A stretch of DNA of 5,964 nt from an uncultured Lachnospiraceae bacterium (GCA_910588285.1 CAJUQB010000170.1:1-5964), one strand, 5' to 3'. Numbered from the stretch's first letter, positions 1 through 5,375 are shown. Made by a program: numbers and translations. Notes: generated by a model from the sequence alone, not told the origin.

Positions 1-29
1 GGGGGATTTTATGCCCTTTTACACCCTAC

Positions 30-416
30 ATGTTCTACAAAACTTTCATACTTAATGAAAATGATCCGGCCCATGACGCCGTGATTCGTCTGCTGGAAAA
101 ACAGGGGCCGCGCAGCAAGGCACAGTTTCTTGTGAATGCGGTCCTCCACTATATCAACTGCCCGGAAACACCAGATATTGCCATTCCCCAGACCGTAGAC
201 AGGGCGGCAATCGAAGAAATCGTTGCGGAGATTCTGGCAGGGAAAGAGGGTATAAGGCAGAACAACTCCAGGTCAGATACAGGCAGGGAGCATATGGCGG
301 AACGGGGGACTGTAAGACCGAAAGAGGGAATGGGGGGAGAAGAACCGCGGGAAGAAATAGATCAGGCAACCTTTGCGTTGATTGCAGATACCATGTCAGC
401 GTTTCGGAGCAGCTAA
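30..416 (+). CDS. ParR-like plasmid/ICE segregation protein (start uncertain, possibly 5'-partial)
   Basis: Encodes 128 residues from the ATG used here. The first ~45 residues read as a short strand (YKTFILNE), then a helix (HDAVIRLLEKQG), then a second helix (KAQFLVNAVLHYI). This is the look of the small DNA-binding partners (ParR/ribbon-helix-helix-like) found beside actin-like ParM ATPases on Clostridia plasmids and conjugative elements. Residues ~60-105 are a charged, low-conservation-looking linker, and the last ~20 residues (IDQATFALIADTMSAF) form an amphipathic helix. In ParR proteins the C-terminal part contacts ParM; assigning that role here is inference. There is no Shine-Dalgarno sequence just before the ATG at 30, and the frame stays open to the left edge, so the true start may lie outside the window. 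A GGGGG motif at 1-5 instead serves an out-of-frame ATG at 11 (see findings). A parM gene would be expected to the left. Family call is from pattern memory, moderate confidence. Confidence 0.55.
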   Translation: MFYKTFILNENDPAHDAVIRLLEKQGPRSKAQFLVNAVLHYINCPETPDIAIPQTVDRAAIEEIVAEILAGKEGIRQNNSRSDTGREHMAERGTVRPKEGMGGEEPREEIDQATFALIADTMSAFRSS

Positions 417-450
417 AAAGCACAGGGAGGTCATTTTCCGCTCTGTGCTT
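416..450 (-). terminator. Rho-independent terminator of the XRE gene at 431-775
   Basis: AGCACAG (419-425) pairs with CTGTGCT (443-449) around a 17-base loop. Read on the minus strand, the hairpin is followed by a T run (complement of 415-419). The upstream arm lies inside the last codons of the minus-strand XRE gene and the stop codon (431-433) is in the loop, so the gene carries its own terminator. In the plus direction the following sequence (TTCCCTTTC) is a poorer U-tract, so termination of the convergent gene ending at 416 is less certain. Confidence 0.6.
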
Positions 451-775
451 CCCTTTCTTCCAGTGCCAGGATAAAACTGTTGATTATATCCTCCAGATGG
501 CGGTATTGTATGGGAGGAAGGTCTGAAATTTTGGTGAGCAGTATGGAATGGTCACTGGTATTTGTTTCACCAAGGAGCAGGTAATCGGTGCTGATGTCAA
601 GGGCGGAACATACCCGGATGATATTTTCCGGACGGAGCGCTTTTTTGCCGAGTTCTGCAGAGGAAACAGTCTGTGGAGTAATACCCGCTTTTTCTGCCAG
701 TTCCTCCTGTGTCATGCGGAGCTGTTTCCTGCGGCTCAATATGCGGTTGCCGATCTGCCTTAATAAGTTATCCAT
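431..775 (-). CDS. XRE-family transcriptional repressor
   Basis: A 114-residue cytoplasmic DNA-binding protein. Residues ~6-68 form a Cro/cI-type helix-turn-helix: a basic first helix (RILSRRKQLR), then MTQEELAEKAG-ITPQTVSSAELGKK as helices 2 and 3 with the recognition helix around TPQTVSSAE, then PENIIRVCSALDISTDYLLLGE, the ending typical of XRE domains. Residues 76-114 form a short acidic C-terminal helix (QYRHLEDIINSFILALEERE), probably for dimerisation. Start: the ATG is preceded on its own strand by AGGAGG with a 7-base gap. It is divergent from the short acidic protein at 936-1274; the gap holds TGCTATGG-type repeats overlapping its promoter-like sequence, which suggests it represses itself and its neighbour (inference). 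No peptidase or toxin domain is present, so it is a plain regulator rather than an ImmR/ImmA fusion. Confidence 0.9.
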   Translation of the reverse strand: MDNLLRQIGNRILSRRKQLRMTQEELAEKAGITPQTVSSAELGKKALRPENIIRVCSALDISTDYLLLGETNTSDHSILLTKISDLPPIQYRHLEDIINSFILALEEREAQSGK

Positions 776-792
776 TTCCTTGCCTCCTCGCT

Positions 793-843
793 TGCTATGG
801 ACTAATTTTATCTGCTATGGCATAAATAATTAAGCGGTTATGG
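793..843. promoter_or_regulatory. Candidate XRE operator: three TGCTATGG-type direct repeats
   Basis: TGCTATGG occurs at 793-800 and 813-820, exactly 20 bp apart, and a related GGTTATGG lies at 836-843, directly before the -35 box of the plus-strand promoter. Each copy is followed by an A/T-rich stretch. The middle copy lies within the spacer of the minus-strand promoter candidate (805-833) and the first lies near its expected start point. The position, between two divergent genes of which one encodes an XRE repressor, fits an autoregulatory operator. Binding itself is inference. Confidence 0.45.
805..833 (-). promoter_or_regulatory. Promoter candidate for the XRE gene at 431-775
   Basis: On the minus strand TTAATT (complement of 828-833) is followed after 17 bases by TAAAAT (complement of 805-810). 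The -10 is good and the -35 weak (3 of 6 consensus bases). It would give a leader of roughly 20 bases before the ATG at 775. The weak -35 and the overlapping repeats fit a repressible promoter. Confidence 0.4.
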
Positions 844-873
844 TTGATAAAACTCTCCCATGATATGTATAAT
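844..873 (+). promoter_or_regulatory. Sigma-A type promoter for the gene at 936-1274
   Basis: TTGATA (844-849) and a perfect TATAAT (868-873) are separated by 18 bases. Transcription would begin near 880, leaving a purine-rich leader of about 55 bases before the ATG at 936. The third TGCTATGG-like repeat abuts the -35 box, so a repressor bound there would compete with RNA polymerase. Confidence 0.65.
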
Positions 874-935
874 GAGCAATAAGGGTAAAAATATAAGAAA
901 ATATGGAAAATATAAGGAGAAAAGGAGAAAAAGAA

Positions 936-1274
936 ATGTTAAATGATGTATGGCTGAAAATCACCCAGTTTCTGGGGGCTTTAAATGGGGAGAATGTAAA
1001 GCGTGAAAGTTATGTGTGTACCCCGGAATTTGAAGCGGCTTTGGAGGCATGGAAGGAAACGGAGCAGGAGTGGGAAGTATTTCTGAAAACCCTGCCTGTA
1101 GGAGAACAGGAGAAAGCAGAGGAAATGAAAGAGCGCCTGGAAGATTTTGCGTCTGCCCAGGAGAAGCGTGCTTACATTCAGGGTTATGCGGACTGTGTGC
1201 AGGCACTGTACCATATGGGGCTTCTGAAGGAGAATGAGGGGCTGAAATGGGCGGAGAAGATGGACGTACATTGA
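936..1274 (+). CDS. Short acidic helical protein of unknown function (module 1)
   Basis: Encodes 112 residues from the ATG at 936, chosen because AAGGAG (922-927) lies 8 bases upstream. An in-frame ATG at 903 would add 11 lysine-rich residues encoded by the RBS region and has no RBS of its own. The protein is soluble, rich in Glu and Lys, and predicted almost wholly helical, with a central coiled-coil-like segment (EEMKERLEDFASAQEKRAYIQ). The C-terminal part contains YIQGYADCVQALYHMG. This layout, a long helix pair ending in an aromatic-Gly-aromatic helix, resembles small Clostridia proteins such as those grouped as DUF6809; that link is tentative and from memory. It is divergently transcribed from an XRE gene and shares a pattern with the protein at 1736-2026. 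Plausible roles are antirepressor, XRE partner or phage/element accessory protein, but nothing in the sequence proves one. Confidence 0.75.
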   Translation: MLNDVWLKITQFLGALNGENVKRESYVCTPEFEAALEAWKETEQEWEVFLKTLPVGEQEKAEEMKERLEDFASAQEKRAYIQGYADCVQALYHMGLLKENEGLKWAEKMDVH

Positions 1275-1316
1275 GAAATGCTTATGGAAAAATAGGGGGT
1301 AACTAAAAATGGCATG

Positions 1317-1368
1317 AGGAACAGGATACCATCTATAGACAGGCAGTGGCATCCTGTTTCTATTTTTC
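1317..1368 (+). terminator. Rho-independent terminator after the gene at 936-1274
   Basis: The left arm 1317-1330 (AGGAACAGGATACC) pairs with the right arm 1348-1361 (GGCATCCTGTTTCT) over 14 positions, with one G-U pair and one mismatch. It is followed by ATTTTT (1362-1367). It lies about 40 bases after the plus-strand stop codon, and its right arm overlaps the stop codon of the convergent XRE gene (1360-1362). On the minus strand a T run follows only after a gap, so it mainly serves the plus strand. Confidence 0.7.
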
Positions 1369-1611
1369 TGCCCCATCAATCAGATAAGCATAACTGACAC
1401 CCAGCACCTGTGATAAGGCCCGAAGTTCGATATCTGTTACATACCGTTTGTTGGTTTCAATACGTGTAATTACATTTTTGTCCATGTCATAACCGGCAAG
1501 CTGCAGCTTATGGGCAAGATCCCTCTGAGAGAGTCCCTGCTGTCTGCGAAGTTCAATGAGCCGACTGCTGACCAGATTCTTTTCTCCTGATGATCCTGTT
1601 GGTTTTGGCAT
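1360..1611 (-). CDS. Small XRE-family transcriptional regulator
   Basis: An 83-residue protein that is almost entirely one Cro/cI helix-turn-helix domain. Residues ~14-27 (VSSRLIELRRQQGL) are helix 1; SQRDLAHKLQLAGYDMDKNVITRIETNKR (28-56) covers helices 2-3; DIELRALSQVLGVSYAYLIDG (60-80) is the domain end. The insertion LAGYDMDKN between helices 2 and 3 is longer than in a standard XRE domain and is typical of a Clostridia subgroup. Start: the ATG at 1611 is followed by MPKPTGSSGEK and preceded by GGGGGG at a 5-base gap. The open frame continues further upstream, but that extension runs across the divergent promoter region and reads as non-coding. It is divergent from the gene at 1736-2026, with strong repeats in the gap that it probably binds (inference). 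Confidence 0.85.
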   Translation of the reverse strand: MPKPTGSSGEKNLVSSRLIELRRQQGLSQRDLAHKLQLAGYDMDKNVITRIETNKRYVTDIELRALSQVLGVSYAYLIDGAEK

Positions 1612-1625
1612 AGTATCCCCCCGTC

Positions 1626-1722
1626 TGTCGAAAAGTGTCGAGAAGTTTGTCTCACTTTTTGCACCACTACTATTGATTTTAGTTGAATTCCATATTAAAA
1701 TCGGTTGTAAAAGTGAGACAAA
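1626..1722. promoter_or_regulatory. Candidate operator: 14-bp inverted repeat and tandem 10-bp repeats
   Basis: TTTGTCTCACTTTT (1646-1659) and its exact reverse complement AAAAGTGAGACAAA (1709-1722) are 63 bp apart centre to centre, close to six helical turns. Immediately before the left arm are two tandem 10-bp units, TGTCGAAAAG (1626-1635) and TGTCGAGAAG (1636-1645). The right arm ends at the RBS of the plus-strand gene and overlaps a possible -35 of the minus-strand gene. Because the left arm lies upstream of the expected plus-strand start point, the repeat is more likely a two-site DNA operator (possibly looped) than an mRNA hairpin. The neighbouring XRE protein is the obvious candidate binder. 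Confidence 0.55.
1673..1701 (+). promoter_or_regulatory. Sigma-A type promoter for the gene at 1736-2026
   Basis: TTGATT (1673-1678) and TAAAAT (1696-1701) have a 17-base spacer. Transcription would begin near 1708, at the right operator arm, giving a short leader of ~28 bases. A divergent minus-strand promoter may overlap it: TTGTCT (complement of 1716-1721), 18 bases, TAATAT (complement of 1692-1697). The two would face each other across the same DNA and both would be covered by the inverted repeat. Confidence 0.5.
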
Positions 1723-1735
1723 AGGAGGATGTAAT

Positions 1736-2026
1736 ATGTTGAAGGAACAAATTTTTGAAAAGATGAATGGATTTTTGACAGAAGGCTTACTTTTGCTGCC
1801 GGAACAGTATACCATTGAGGATGAATTTGCCGAGGGGAAAGAGTGCTGCATTCTGTATGAAGGCATCTATCAGGCGGAGCGGAATCTTTGCGAACGTCTT
1901 GGGGAAGATGAAAATGAAGATGTGGAAACCATACTGAACAGTATGGAGAAGATTACCAGAATACTTGCCATGAAAATGTATGAGTATGGGAAATATGCGT
2001 GTATGGTCAGAGCTATTGGCCGGTAA
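1736..2026 (+). CDS. Short acidic helical protein of unknown function (module 2)
   Basis: Encodes 96 residues from the ATG at 1736. AAGGAGG (1722-1728) sits 7 bases upstream and decides the start; the frame continues upstream to 1556, but that part is the operator and the opposite XRE gene. The protein is soluble, acidic (a run of Glu/Asp around LGEDENEDVET) and predicted helical, with four cysteines but no clear metal-binding spacing. Its last 55 residues can be laid against the last part of the 936-1274 product without large gaps: both have an acidic middle helix and end in Y-x-x-G-x-x-x-C (YEYGKYAC here, YIQGYADC there). It may therefore be a distant paralogue or a member of the same helical family (tentatively DUF6809-like). 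It is divergent from the 1360-1611 XRE gene and probably controlled by it. Function unknown. Confidence 0.8.
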   Translation: MLKEQIFEKMNGFLTEGLLLLPEQYTIEDEFAEGKECCILYEGIYQAERNLCERLGEDENEDVETILNSMEKITRILAMKMYEYGKYACMVRAIGR

Positions 2027-2135
2027 TAGAAGCATGGAGCAGATCAGTAATGGTTCATCTGTAAACAGAAGGGAAAAGGGTATAGCCTGTAATAATAGCG
2101 GCTTTATTAGTACAACATCAGTTTTTAAATATAAA

Positions 2136-2162
2136 AGGAGCAACATTATGTAATGCGCTCCT
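2136..2162 (-). terminator. Terminator of the gene at 2189-2626, possibly bidirectional
   Basis: AGGAGC (2136-2141) pairs with GCTCCT (2157-2162), and the inner CATTA/TAATG continues the stem after a short bulge, with a 2-base loop. On the minus strand it is followed by TTTTATATTT, a good U-tract, about 27 bases past the stop codon at 2189. On the plus strand TCTTTC follows, so it may also stop transcripts from 1736-2026, whose stop lies ~110 bases upstream. Confidence 0.7.
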
Positions 2163-2188
2163 CTTTCAAACATTTTGCTCCAAAGGAA

Positions 2189-2626
2189 TTATACCAGTAT
2201 ATCCATGCCCTGCCGATAACCATCCAAAATGCTGGTGTCAAAGGGCTTTCCCCAGTCCCAGTCGGGATCATGTTGGTGGATATATTCGCCCAGACGGGCT
2301 GCCTCGTTGTGAAACAGTTCATTCAGTGTCCAGGATGCACTGAGCCGTTGTTCCGGTGCCAGAGACATGGTGTAGTCCCGGATGACCTGGCTGATGTCCT
2401 CACCATTGCTCACCCCATAGCCATTTTTCATGTGGTCTAAAGCGATCTGCCTGACCTGTTGTGCCACATTTTCATCTACGGGAACAATTTTTCGATAATC
2501 ACCAGCATTATTTAGACTCATACCGGGTGTACCATAAGGATTGACATGAGGTTTCCCCTGGGTTTTTTGAGAAATTTTACCAATCCGTTGCTGTTGTTGA
2601 TTTTGTACAATCTGCGTGATTGTCAT
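2189..2626 (-). CDS. Hypothetical protein, 145 residues, family not recognised
   Basis: Start: the ATG at 2626 is preceded on its strand by AGGAGG with a 7-base gap, so the gene is very probably real. There is no signal peptide or membrane segment, so it is probably cytoplasmic. Residues 1-45 are polar and rich in Gln, Asn, Gly and Pro (MTITQIVQNQQQQRIGK...) and look disordered. Residues ~46-145 look folded and mostly helical: YRKIVPVDENVAQQVRQIAL, an acidic segment with GEDISQVIRDY, then WTLNELFHNEAARLGEYI, and an aromatic patch HDPDWDWGKPFDTS near the end. I recognise no catalytic motif. The Gln/Asn-rich head followed by a 'VPVD' segment is reminiscent of short Firmicutes proteins with a flexible N-terminus, but I cannot name a family. 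It forms a single-gene unit with its own promoter candidate and terminator, downstream of and on the same strand as the kinase gene. Confidence 0.8.
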   Translation of the reverse strand: MTITQIVQNQQQQRIGKISQKTQGKPHVNPYGTPGMSLNNAGDYRKIVPVDENVAQQVRQIALDHMKNGYGVSNGEDISQVIRDYTMSLAPEQRLSASWTLNELFHNEAARLGEYIHQHDPDWDWGKPFDTSILDGYRQGMDILV

Positions 2627-2717
2627 AGAATAACCTCCTGTCCAATGTCGGCTGATAATAGAAAATATGGCATTTGATGGCTTTTGGAAGATTTTTGTTC
2701 TTTATTGTTATATCGGT

Positions 2718-2726
2718 ATTTTATCA
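2718..2726 (-). promoter_or_regulatory. Extended -10 promoter candidate for the gene at 2189-2626
   Basis: On the minus strand TGATAAAAT (complement of 2718-2726) matches an extended -10 (TGnTAxAAT). No good -35 stands 17 bases upstream (TGCAAA), which is acceptable for an extended -10 promoter. It would give a leader of about 85 bases before the ATG at 2626. Confidence 0.4.
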
Positions 2727-2743
2727 TAGAACTTAATTGTTTT

Positions 2744-2836
2744 GCAGAAAACAGAAATTCTGCAGGTAGAGAAGATCGGGAACTGCTTCTCAAAGGTGTC
2801 ACAGGGAAGCTGCATCTGAAAACCTCGGTATCAGAT
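2744..2836. repeat. Three consecutive small inverted repeats after the kinase gene
   Basis: GCAGAA/TTCTGC (2744-2749 and 2758-2763), GAGAAG/CTTCTC (2769-2774 and 2786-2791) and ATCTGA/TCAGAT (2814-2819 and 2831-2836) each form a perfect 6-bp stem with an 8 to 11-base loop. They follow the stop codon of the minus-strand kinase gene. None has a T run in the minus direction, so they are not standard terminators. They could stabilise the 3' end of the operon mRNA, or be chance. Confidence 0.3.
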
Positions 2837-2837
2837 T

Positions 2838-4178
2838 TTAGGTGTCTAATGTCTCATAGCAAAATGAAGCAACAGAGATAAAGAGTCCGCTTTTATATTC
2901 ATTACGCAGGAATCCGCTATATTTGTCTGTAATATCGTGGATATTCTTCAACCCTAAGCCATGCTGTGCGGAGGTATCCGTCTTTGTACTGGACAAAGAG
3001 CTGTTATTTTCAAAGGGATCGTGGTCTACTGTGTTCTCCACTCGGAAGAATACAAAGTTCTCGACATGCTTGATTGTAATCTTGACTTCGCGGAGATAAG
3101 AAGGAGGCATTTGCCTGCAGGCATCGAATGCATTGTCGATCTGGTTGGCCAGTACACCGCATATATCCACAGGGGCGATATCAGCCGATACAGGGAAACT
3201 CACAGCGAAACGGAAATCAATTCCAAGCTGCGTTGCTTCAGCGGCTTTACAGTTGATGATGGCATCTATAATGTCGCTTCCGCTATGGCACAATGCCGTT
3301 TCCCGGTATGTAGTGGAGAGAAGGGATTCCATATAGGCTAAAGCCTCCTCGCGTTTTCCCAGGGCGGCCAATCCTTTAAGTGCGGTGAGATGGTGGTTAA
3401 AGTCATGTATCTGTTTTGCGTGGTCTTGCTGGTAGGCATGGAGCTGCTGGTAATTCTCCGTCAGCAGTTGGTTGGCGGAGTGCAGGAAGATGTGGGTCTG
3501 TCTCTCCTGCTCAGCCCTTGCAATCAGAACAAACGCGATAATGGTGATCGTGACAAAGGCAAGAATGTAAAGCCAGGAAAATATGGCGACGGCGGACAGT
3601 GCATCATTGGCTGTGTCCAGGAACACGCCGAACAGATATTGCGTACTGATATATGCCGCAAGAGAAATCAGCAGCACCACCATCTGATATTTTTTTTTCA
3701 ATGTAGAAATTTTGAACAACGATTTGTGGACGAAGAAATAGAAGAGTACATCAATTATCTTATCCACTGTCAGGAACACCACCCGGAATGGTCCAGGTGA
3801 CATGAAGAAGGTGAAAGCGGAATATATATCCCCCGCATAAACCACGCGGATTAGGACAAAAATGACATATCCCACTGTAATGATCACCAGATAGGTCATA
3901 ATGCAGGCCGTACTTCGGATAAGCAGTGACCCGGTGGAAGTGATACGGGATAGAATGAAGATAACAAAACACATCGAAATTACCGGTGTCAAAAATGAAA
4001 ATATGGAAACAGCGTTCAGAACATTGATGAGAACCGTCAGGCAGACTGTAGACAGCAGCATAGCGAGATAATGCCGGCTTTTTTCATACCGCCTGCCGGA
4101 AGCTGCAGTAATCGTACAGAGGAGAATCAGACTCTCCACAAACGTAGCGGCCCATTCAACAAGGAAAAAATATTGCAT
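2838..4178 (-). CDS. AgrC-like GHKL sensor histidine kinase
   Basis: A 446-residue membrane sensor that would autophosphorylate on histidine and pass the phosphate to the response regulator encoded just upstream. Six to seven hydrophobic segments fill residues ~5-220 (about 5-24, 37-58, 60-78, 90-112, 133-150, 166-184, 194-220), with no large extracellular domain, as in peptide-sensing AgrC-type kinases. A helical linker (221-255) leads to the H box QIHDFNHHLTALKGL, where H258 is the expected phosphoacceptor. The ATPase domain has an N box (ANQIDNAFDAC, with N345 and D348-N349) and a G box GLGLKNI (407-413), the HATPase_c_5/GHKL pattern. Start: GTG at 4181 follows the regulator stop codon directly, but ATG at 4178 has the better spacing (8 bases) from GGGGGG and is used here. 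Length and layout match an intact kinase. No agrB or agrD lies beside it, so its ligand is unknown. Confidence 0.93.
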   Translation of the reverse strand: MQYFFLVEWAATFVESLILLCTITAASGRRYEKSRHYLAMLLSTVCLTVLINVLNAVSIFSFLTPVISMCFVIFILSRITSTGSLLIRSTACIMTYLVIITVGYVIFVLIRVVYAGDIYSAFTFFMSPGPFRVVFLTVDKIIDVLFYFFVHKSLFKISTLKKKYQMVVLLISLAAYISTQYLFGVFLDTANDALSAVAIFSWLYILAFVTITIIAFVLIARAEQERQTHIFLHSANQLLTENYQQLHAYQQDHAKQIHDFNHHLTALKGLAALGKREEALAYMESLLSTTYRETALCHSGSDIIDAIINCKAAEATQLGIDFRFAVSFPVSADIAPVDICGVLANQIDNAFDACRQMPPSYLREVKITIKHVENFVFFRVENTVDHDPFENNSSLSSTKTDTSAQHGLGLKNIHDITDKYSGFLRNEYKSGLFISVASFCYETLDT

Positions 4179-4181
4179 CAC

Positions 4182-4901
4182 TCAATCCCCCCACATGCGG
4201 TTGATGGTATACTTTACTTTTGTCAGCATCTGCCGGCTGATTGGCAGATGCTCCGAATTGCGCAGGATAACCTCGCTTCCCTTGATCTGGCGGATATGAT
4301 CCAGATTGACAAAGGTGCTGCGGTCAATATAGATAAAACGTTCGTCACCAAGCTGCCCATGAATTTCTTTCAATCCTCTGTTGTCTTTGATGATACCCAG
4401 ATTGAGCGTGGCGATTTCGGAAGTACGGAGTACATGGTGGACATAAACAATCTCCTGGTAGGGGATTCGCATCATATCGCTATAACGGCGTACAGTCAGG
4501 AATCTGCTTTCCAACTTGGCAAACTCCGCCTCTACAGCAGCCAGCGCTTCCGGTAGCTGTCGGGCCATATCCAGTTTAGGAATATAGCGCAAGGCGCCGA
4601 ACTTATACCCTTCCATGGAAAATTCGCTGTGCGAAGTCAGGAAGATGATCATTGCCATTGGCAGACGAGCCCGGATATGTTTGGCAAGCTCCATACCGTT
4701 CATCTTCGGCATCTCGATATCAACAAAAAGTAAATCAAAGCTACTCCCACTGTCTATCGTCCGTGCGAGATAGCTGCTATCAGAAAATTCCGAGACAGAT
4801 ATATTCCTGCTGTTATCTGATTCCTGATACCATTGTATAAGCTTTTGATGCAATTCCTGCATGAAATTGAAATCGTCATCGCACAGTGCTATCCGCAGCA
4901 T
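4182..4901 (-). CDS. AgrA/LytTR-family response regulator
   Basis: A 239-residue cytoplasmic two-component regulator. The receiver domain (1-~120) has the acidic pocket D8-D9-D10, the phosphoacceptor D61 in LLFVDIEMPKMNG, the switch threonine T89 (FLTSH) and the conserved lysine K109 (RYIPK). The LytTR DNA-binding domain (about 133-233) shows the typical endings YIDRSTFVNLDHIRQIKG and LPISRQ. LytTR proteins bind paired ~9-bp direct repeats upstream of their targets and activate transcription. Start: ATG at 4901 with AGGAGG (complement of 4910-4915) 8 bases upstream. The stop codon is 3 bases before the kinase ATG, so the two are translationally coupled and form one operon, with regulator first and kinase second, the reverse of agrCA in Staphylococcus. 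It likely regulates genes nearby or in the host; the divergent gene at 5376 is the nearest candidate. Confidence 0.95.
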   Translation of the reverse strand: MLRIALCDDDFNFMQELHQKLIQWYQESDNSRNISVSEFSDSSYLARTIDSGSSFDLLFVDIEMPKMNGMELAKHIRARLPMAMIIFLTSHSEFSMEGYKFGALRYIPKLDMARQLPEALAAVEAEFAKLESRFLTVRRYSDMMRIPYQEIVYVHHVLRTSEIATLNLGIIKDNRGLKEIHGQLGDERFIYIDRSTFVNLDHIRQIKGSEVILRNSEHLPISRQMLTKVKYTINRMWGD

Positions 4902-5375
4902 GACCTATACCTCCTGATTGGTTTGGTTCAAAGTATTGAATCCTTTCATGACGGCCTGTTATAAGTGTGCATGGCTGCACCATTCGATACACAAATTTCT
5001 ACCATTGAAACAAAAAGCATTTACAAGTGTTCTCTTCGTGGATATTATAAAGTAAATTCGAGTAATAGCAAACTTCTATCAAAAGAGAATACTAATATAA
5101 ATAATCTATAATGGGCAGTAAAATACATTATTAGAGTACATCATAGGGGCTTATGAGTCAAGCGCTTCATCAATGGGCAGTATGGCGGAAAACTCTGGTG
5201 AAGACTTGTGCTACAACAGCGGCAGGAAATACATTACTCTGCAGGTTATTACGAATGATTTTGGTTATGGCAGGTTAGCGGAAATATGTTGCTTAAGAGA
5301 TGAGTAATATATTTCCTGTTTGTTGTAAAGTTAATCAGAAAGCAAAATCGGAATTTGACAAAGGAGTGTGATTAT
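4902..5375. other. Intergenic region with no supported gene
   Basis: About 470 bases between the divergent regulator and membrane-protein genes. It holds a perfect GTGCA-tggc-TGCAC inverted repeat (4967-4980), an AATGGGCAGTA direct repeat (around 5110-5120 and 5172-5182), and a GGAAATAT/ATATTTCC inverted repeat (5280-5287 and 5309-5316) followed by a T/G-rich stretch that might act as a weak plus-strand terminator. Frames at 4948-5055, 5153-5278 and 5173-5307 are open for 34-44 codons, but none has a convincing RBS. One LytTR-like half site (AAAGTTAAT, around 5327-5335) is present without a partner. No confident -35/-10 pair was found for either flanking gene. Confidence 0.5.

Noticed and set aside
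1646..1722. Large mRNA hairpin formed by the 14-bp inverted repeat
   Set aside because: The left arm lies upstream of the predicted plus-strand start point, so both arms would not be in the same normal transcript; a DNA operator is more likely.
1556..1735. Upstream extension of the frame of the gene at 1736-2026
   Set aside because: It is antisense to the XRE gene and covers the operator; AAGGAGG sits right before the ATG at 1736.
1612..1866. Upstream extension of the XRE frame (would give 168 residues)
   Set aside because: It crosses the repeat-rich divergent promoter and the start of the opposite gene, has no XRE features, and the ATG at 1611 has a plausible RBS.
2684..2881. Plus-strand open frame of 65 codons
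   Set aside because: TTG start without RBS, overlaps the promoter of the minus-strand gene and the end of the kinase gene.
2961..4556. Several plus-strand open frames opposite the kinase and regulator genes
   Set aside because: They are antisense shadows of clearly coding two-component genes and contain no domain or RBS of their own.
4948..5055. 34-codon plus-strand frame considered as a peptide gene
   Set aside because: No RBS and no peptide-like organisation; most likely chance.
5153..5278. 41-codon plus-strand frame considered as an AgrD-like signal peptide
   Set aside because: The AGGGG motif is only 3 bases from the ATG, and the product lacks the acidic C-terminal tail and Cys-containing ring pattern expected of AgrD.
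5173..5307. 44-codon plus-strand frame, possible gene relic
   Set aside because: Open frame extends upstream without a start or RBS and shows no recognisable motif; kept only as a note in the intergenic entry.
5327..5335. LytTR binding site AAAGTTAAT
   Set aside because: Only one half matches; no second repeat at the 12-13 base spacing expected for LytTR sites, so it is not annotated as a site.
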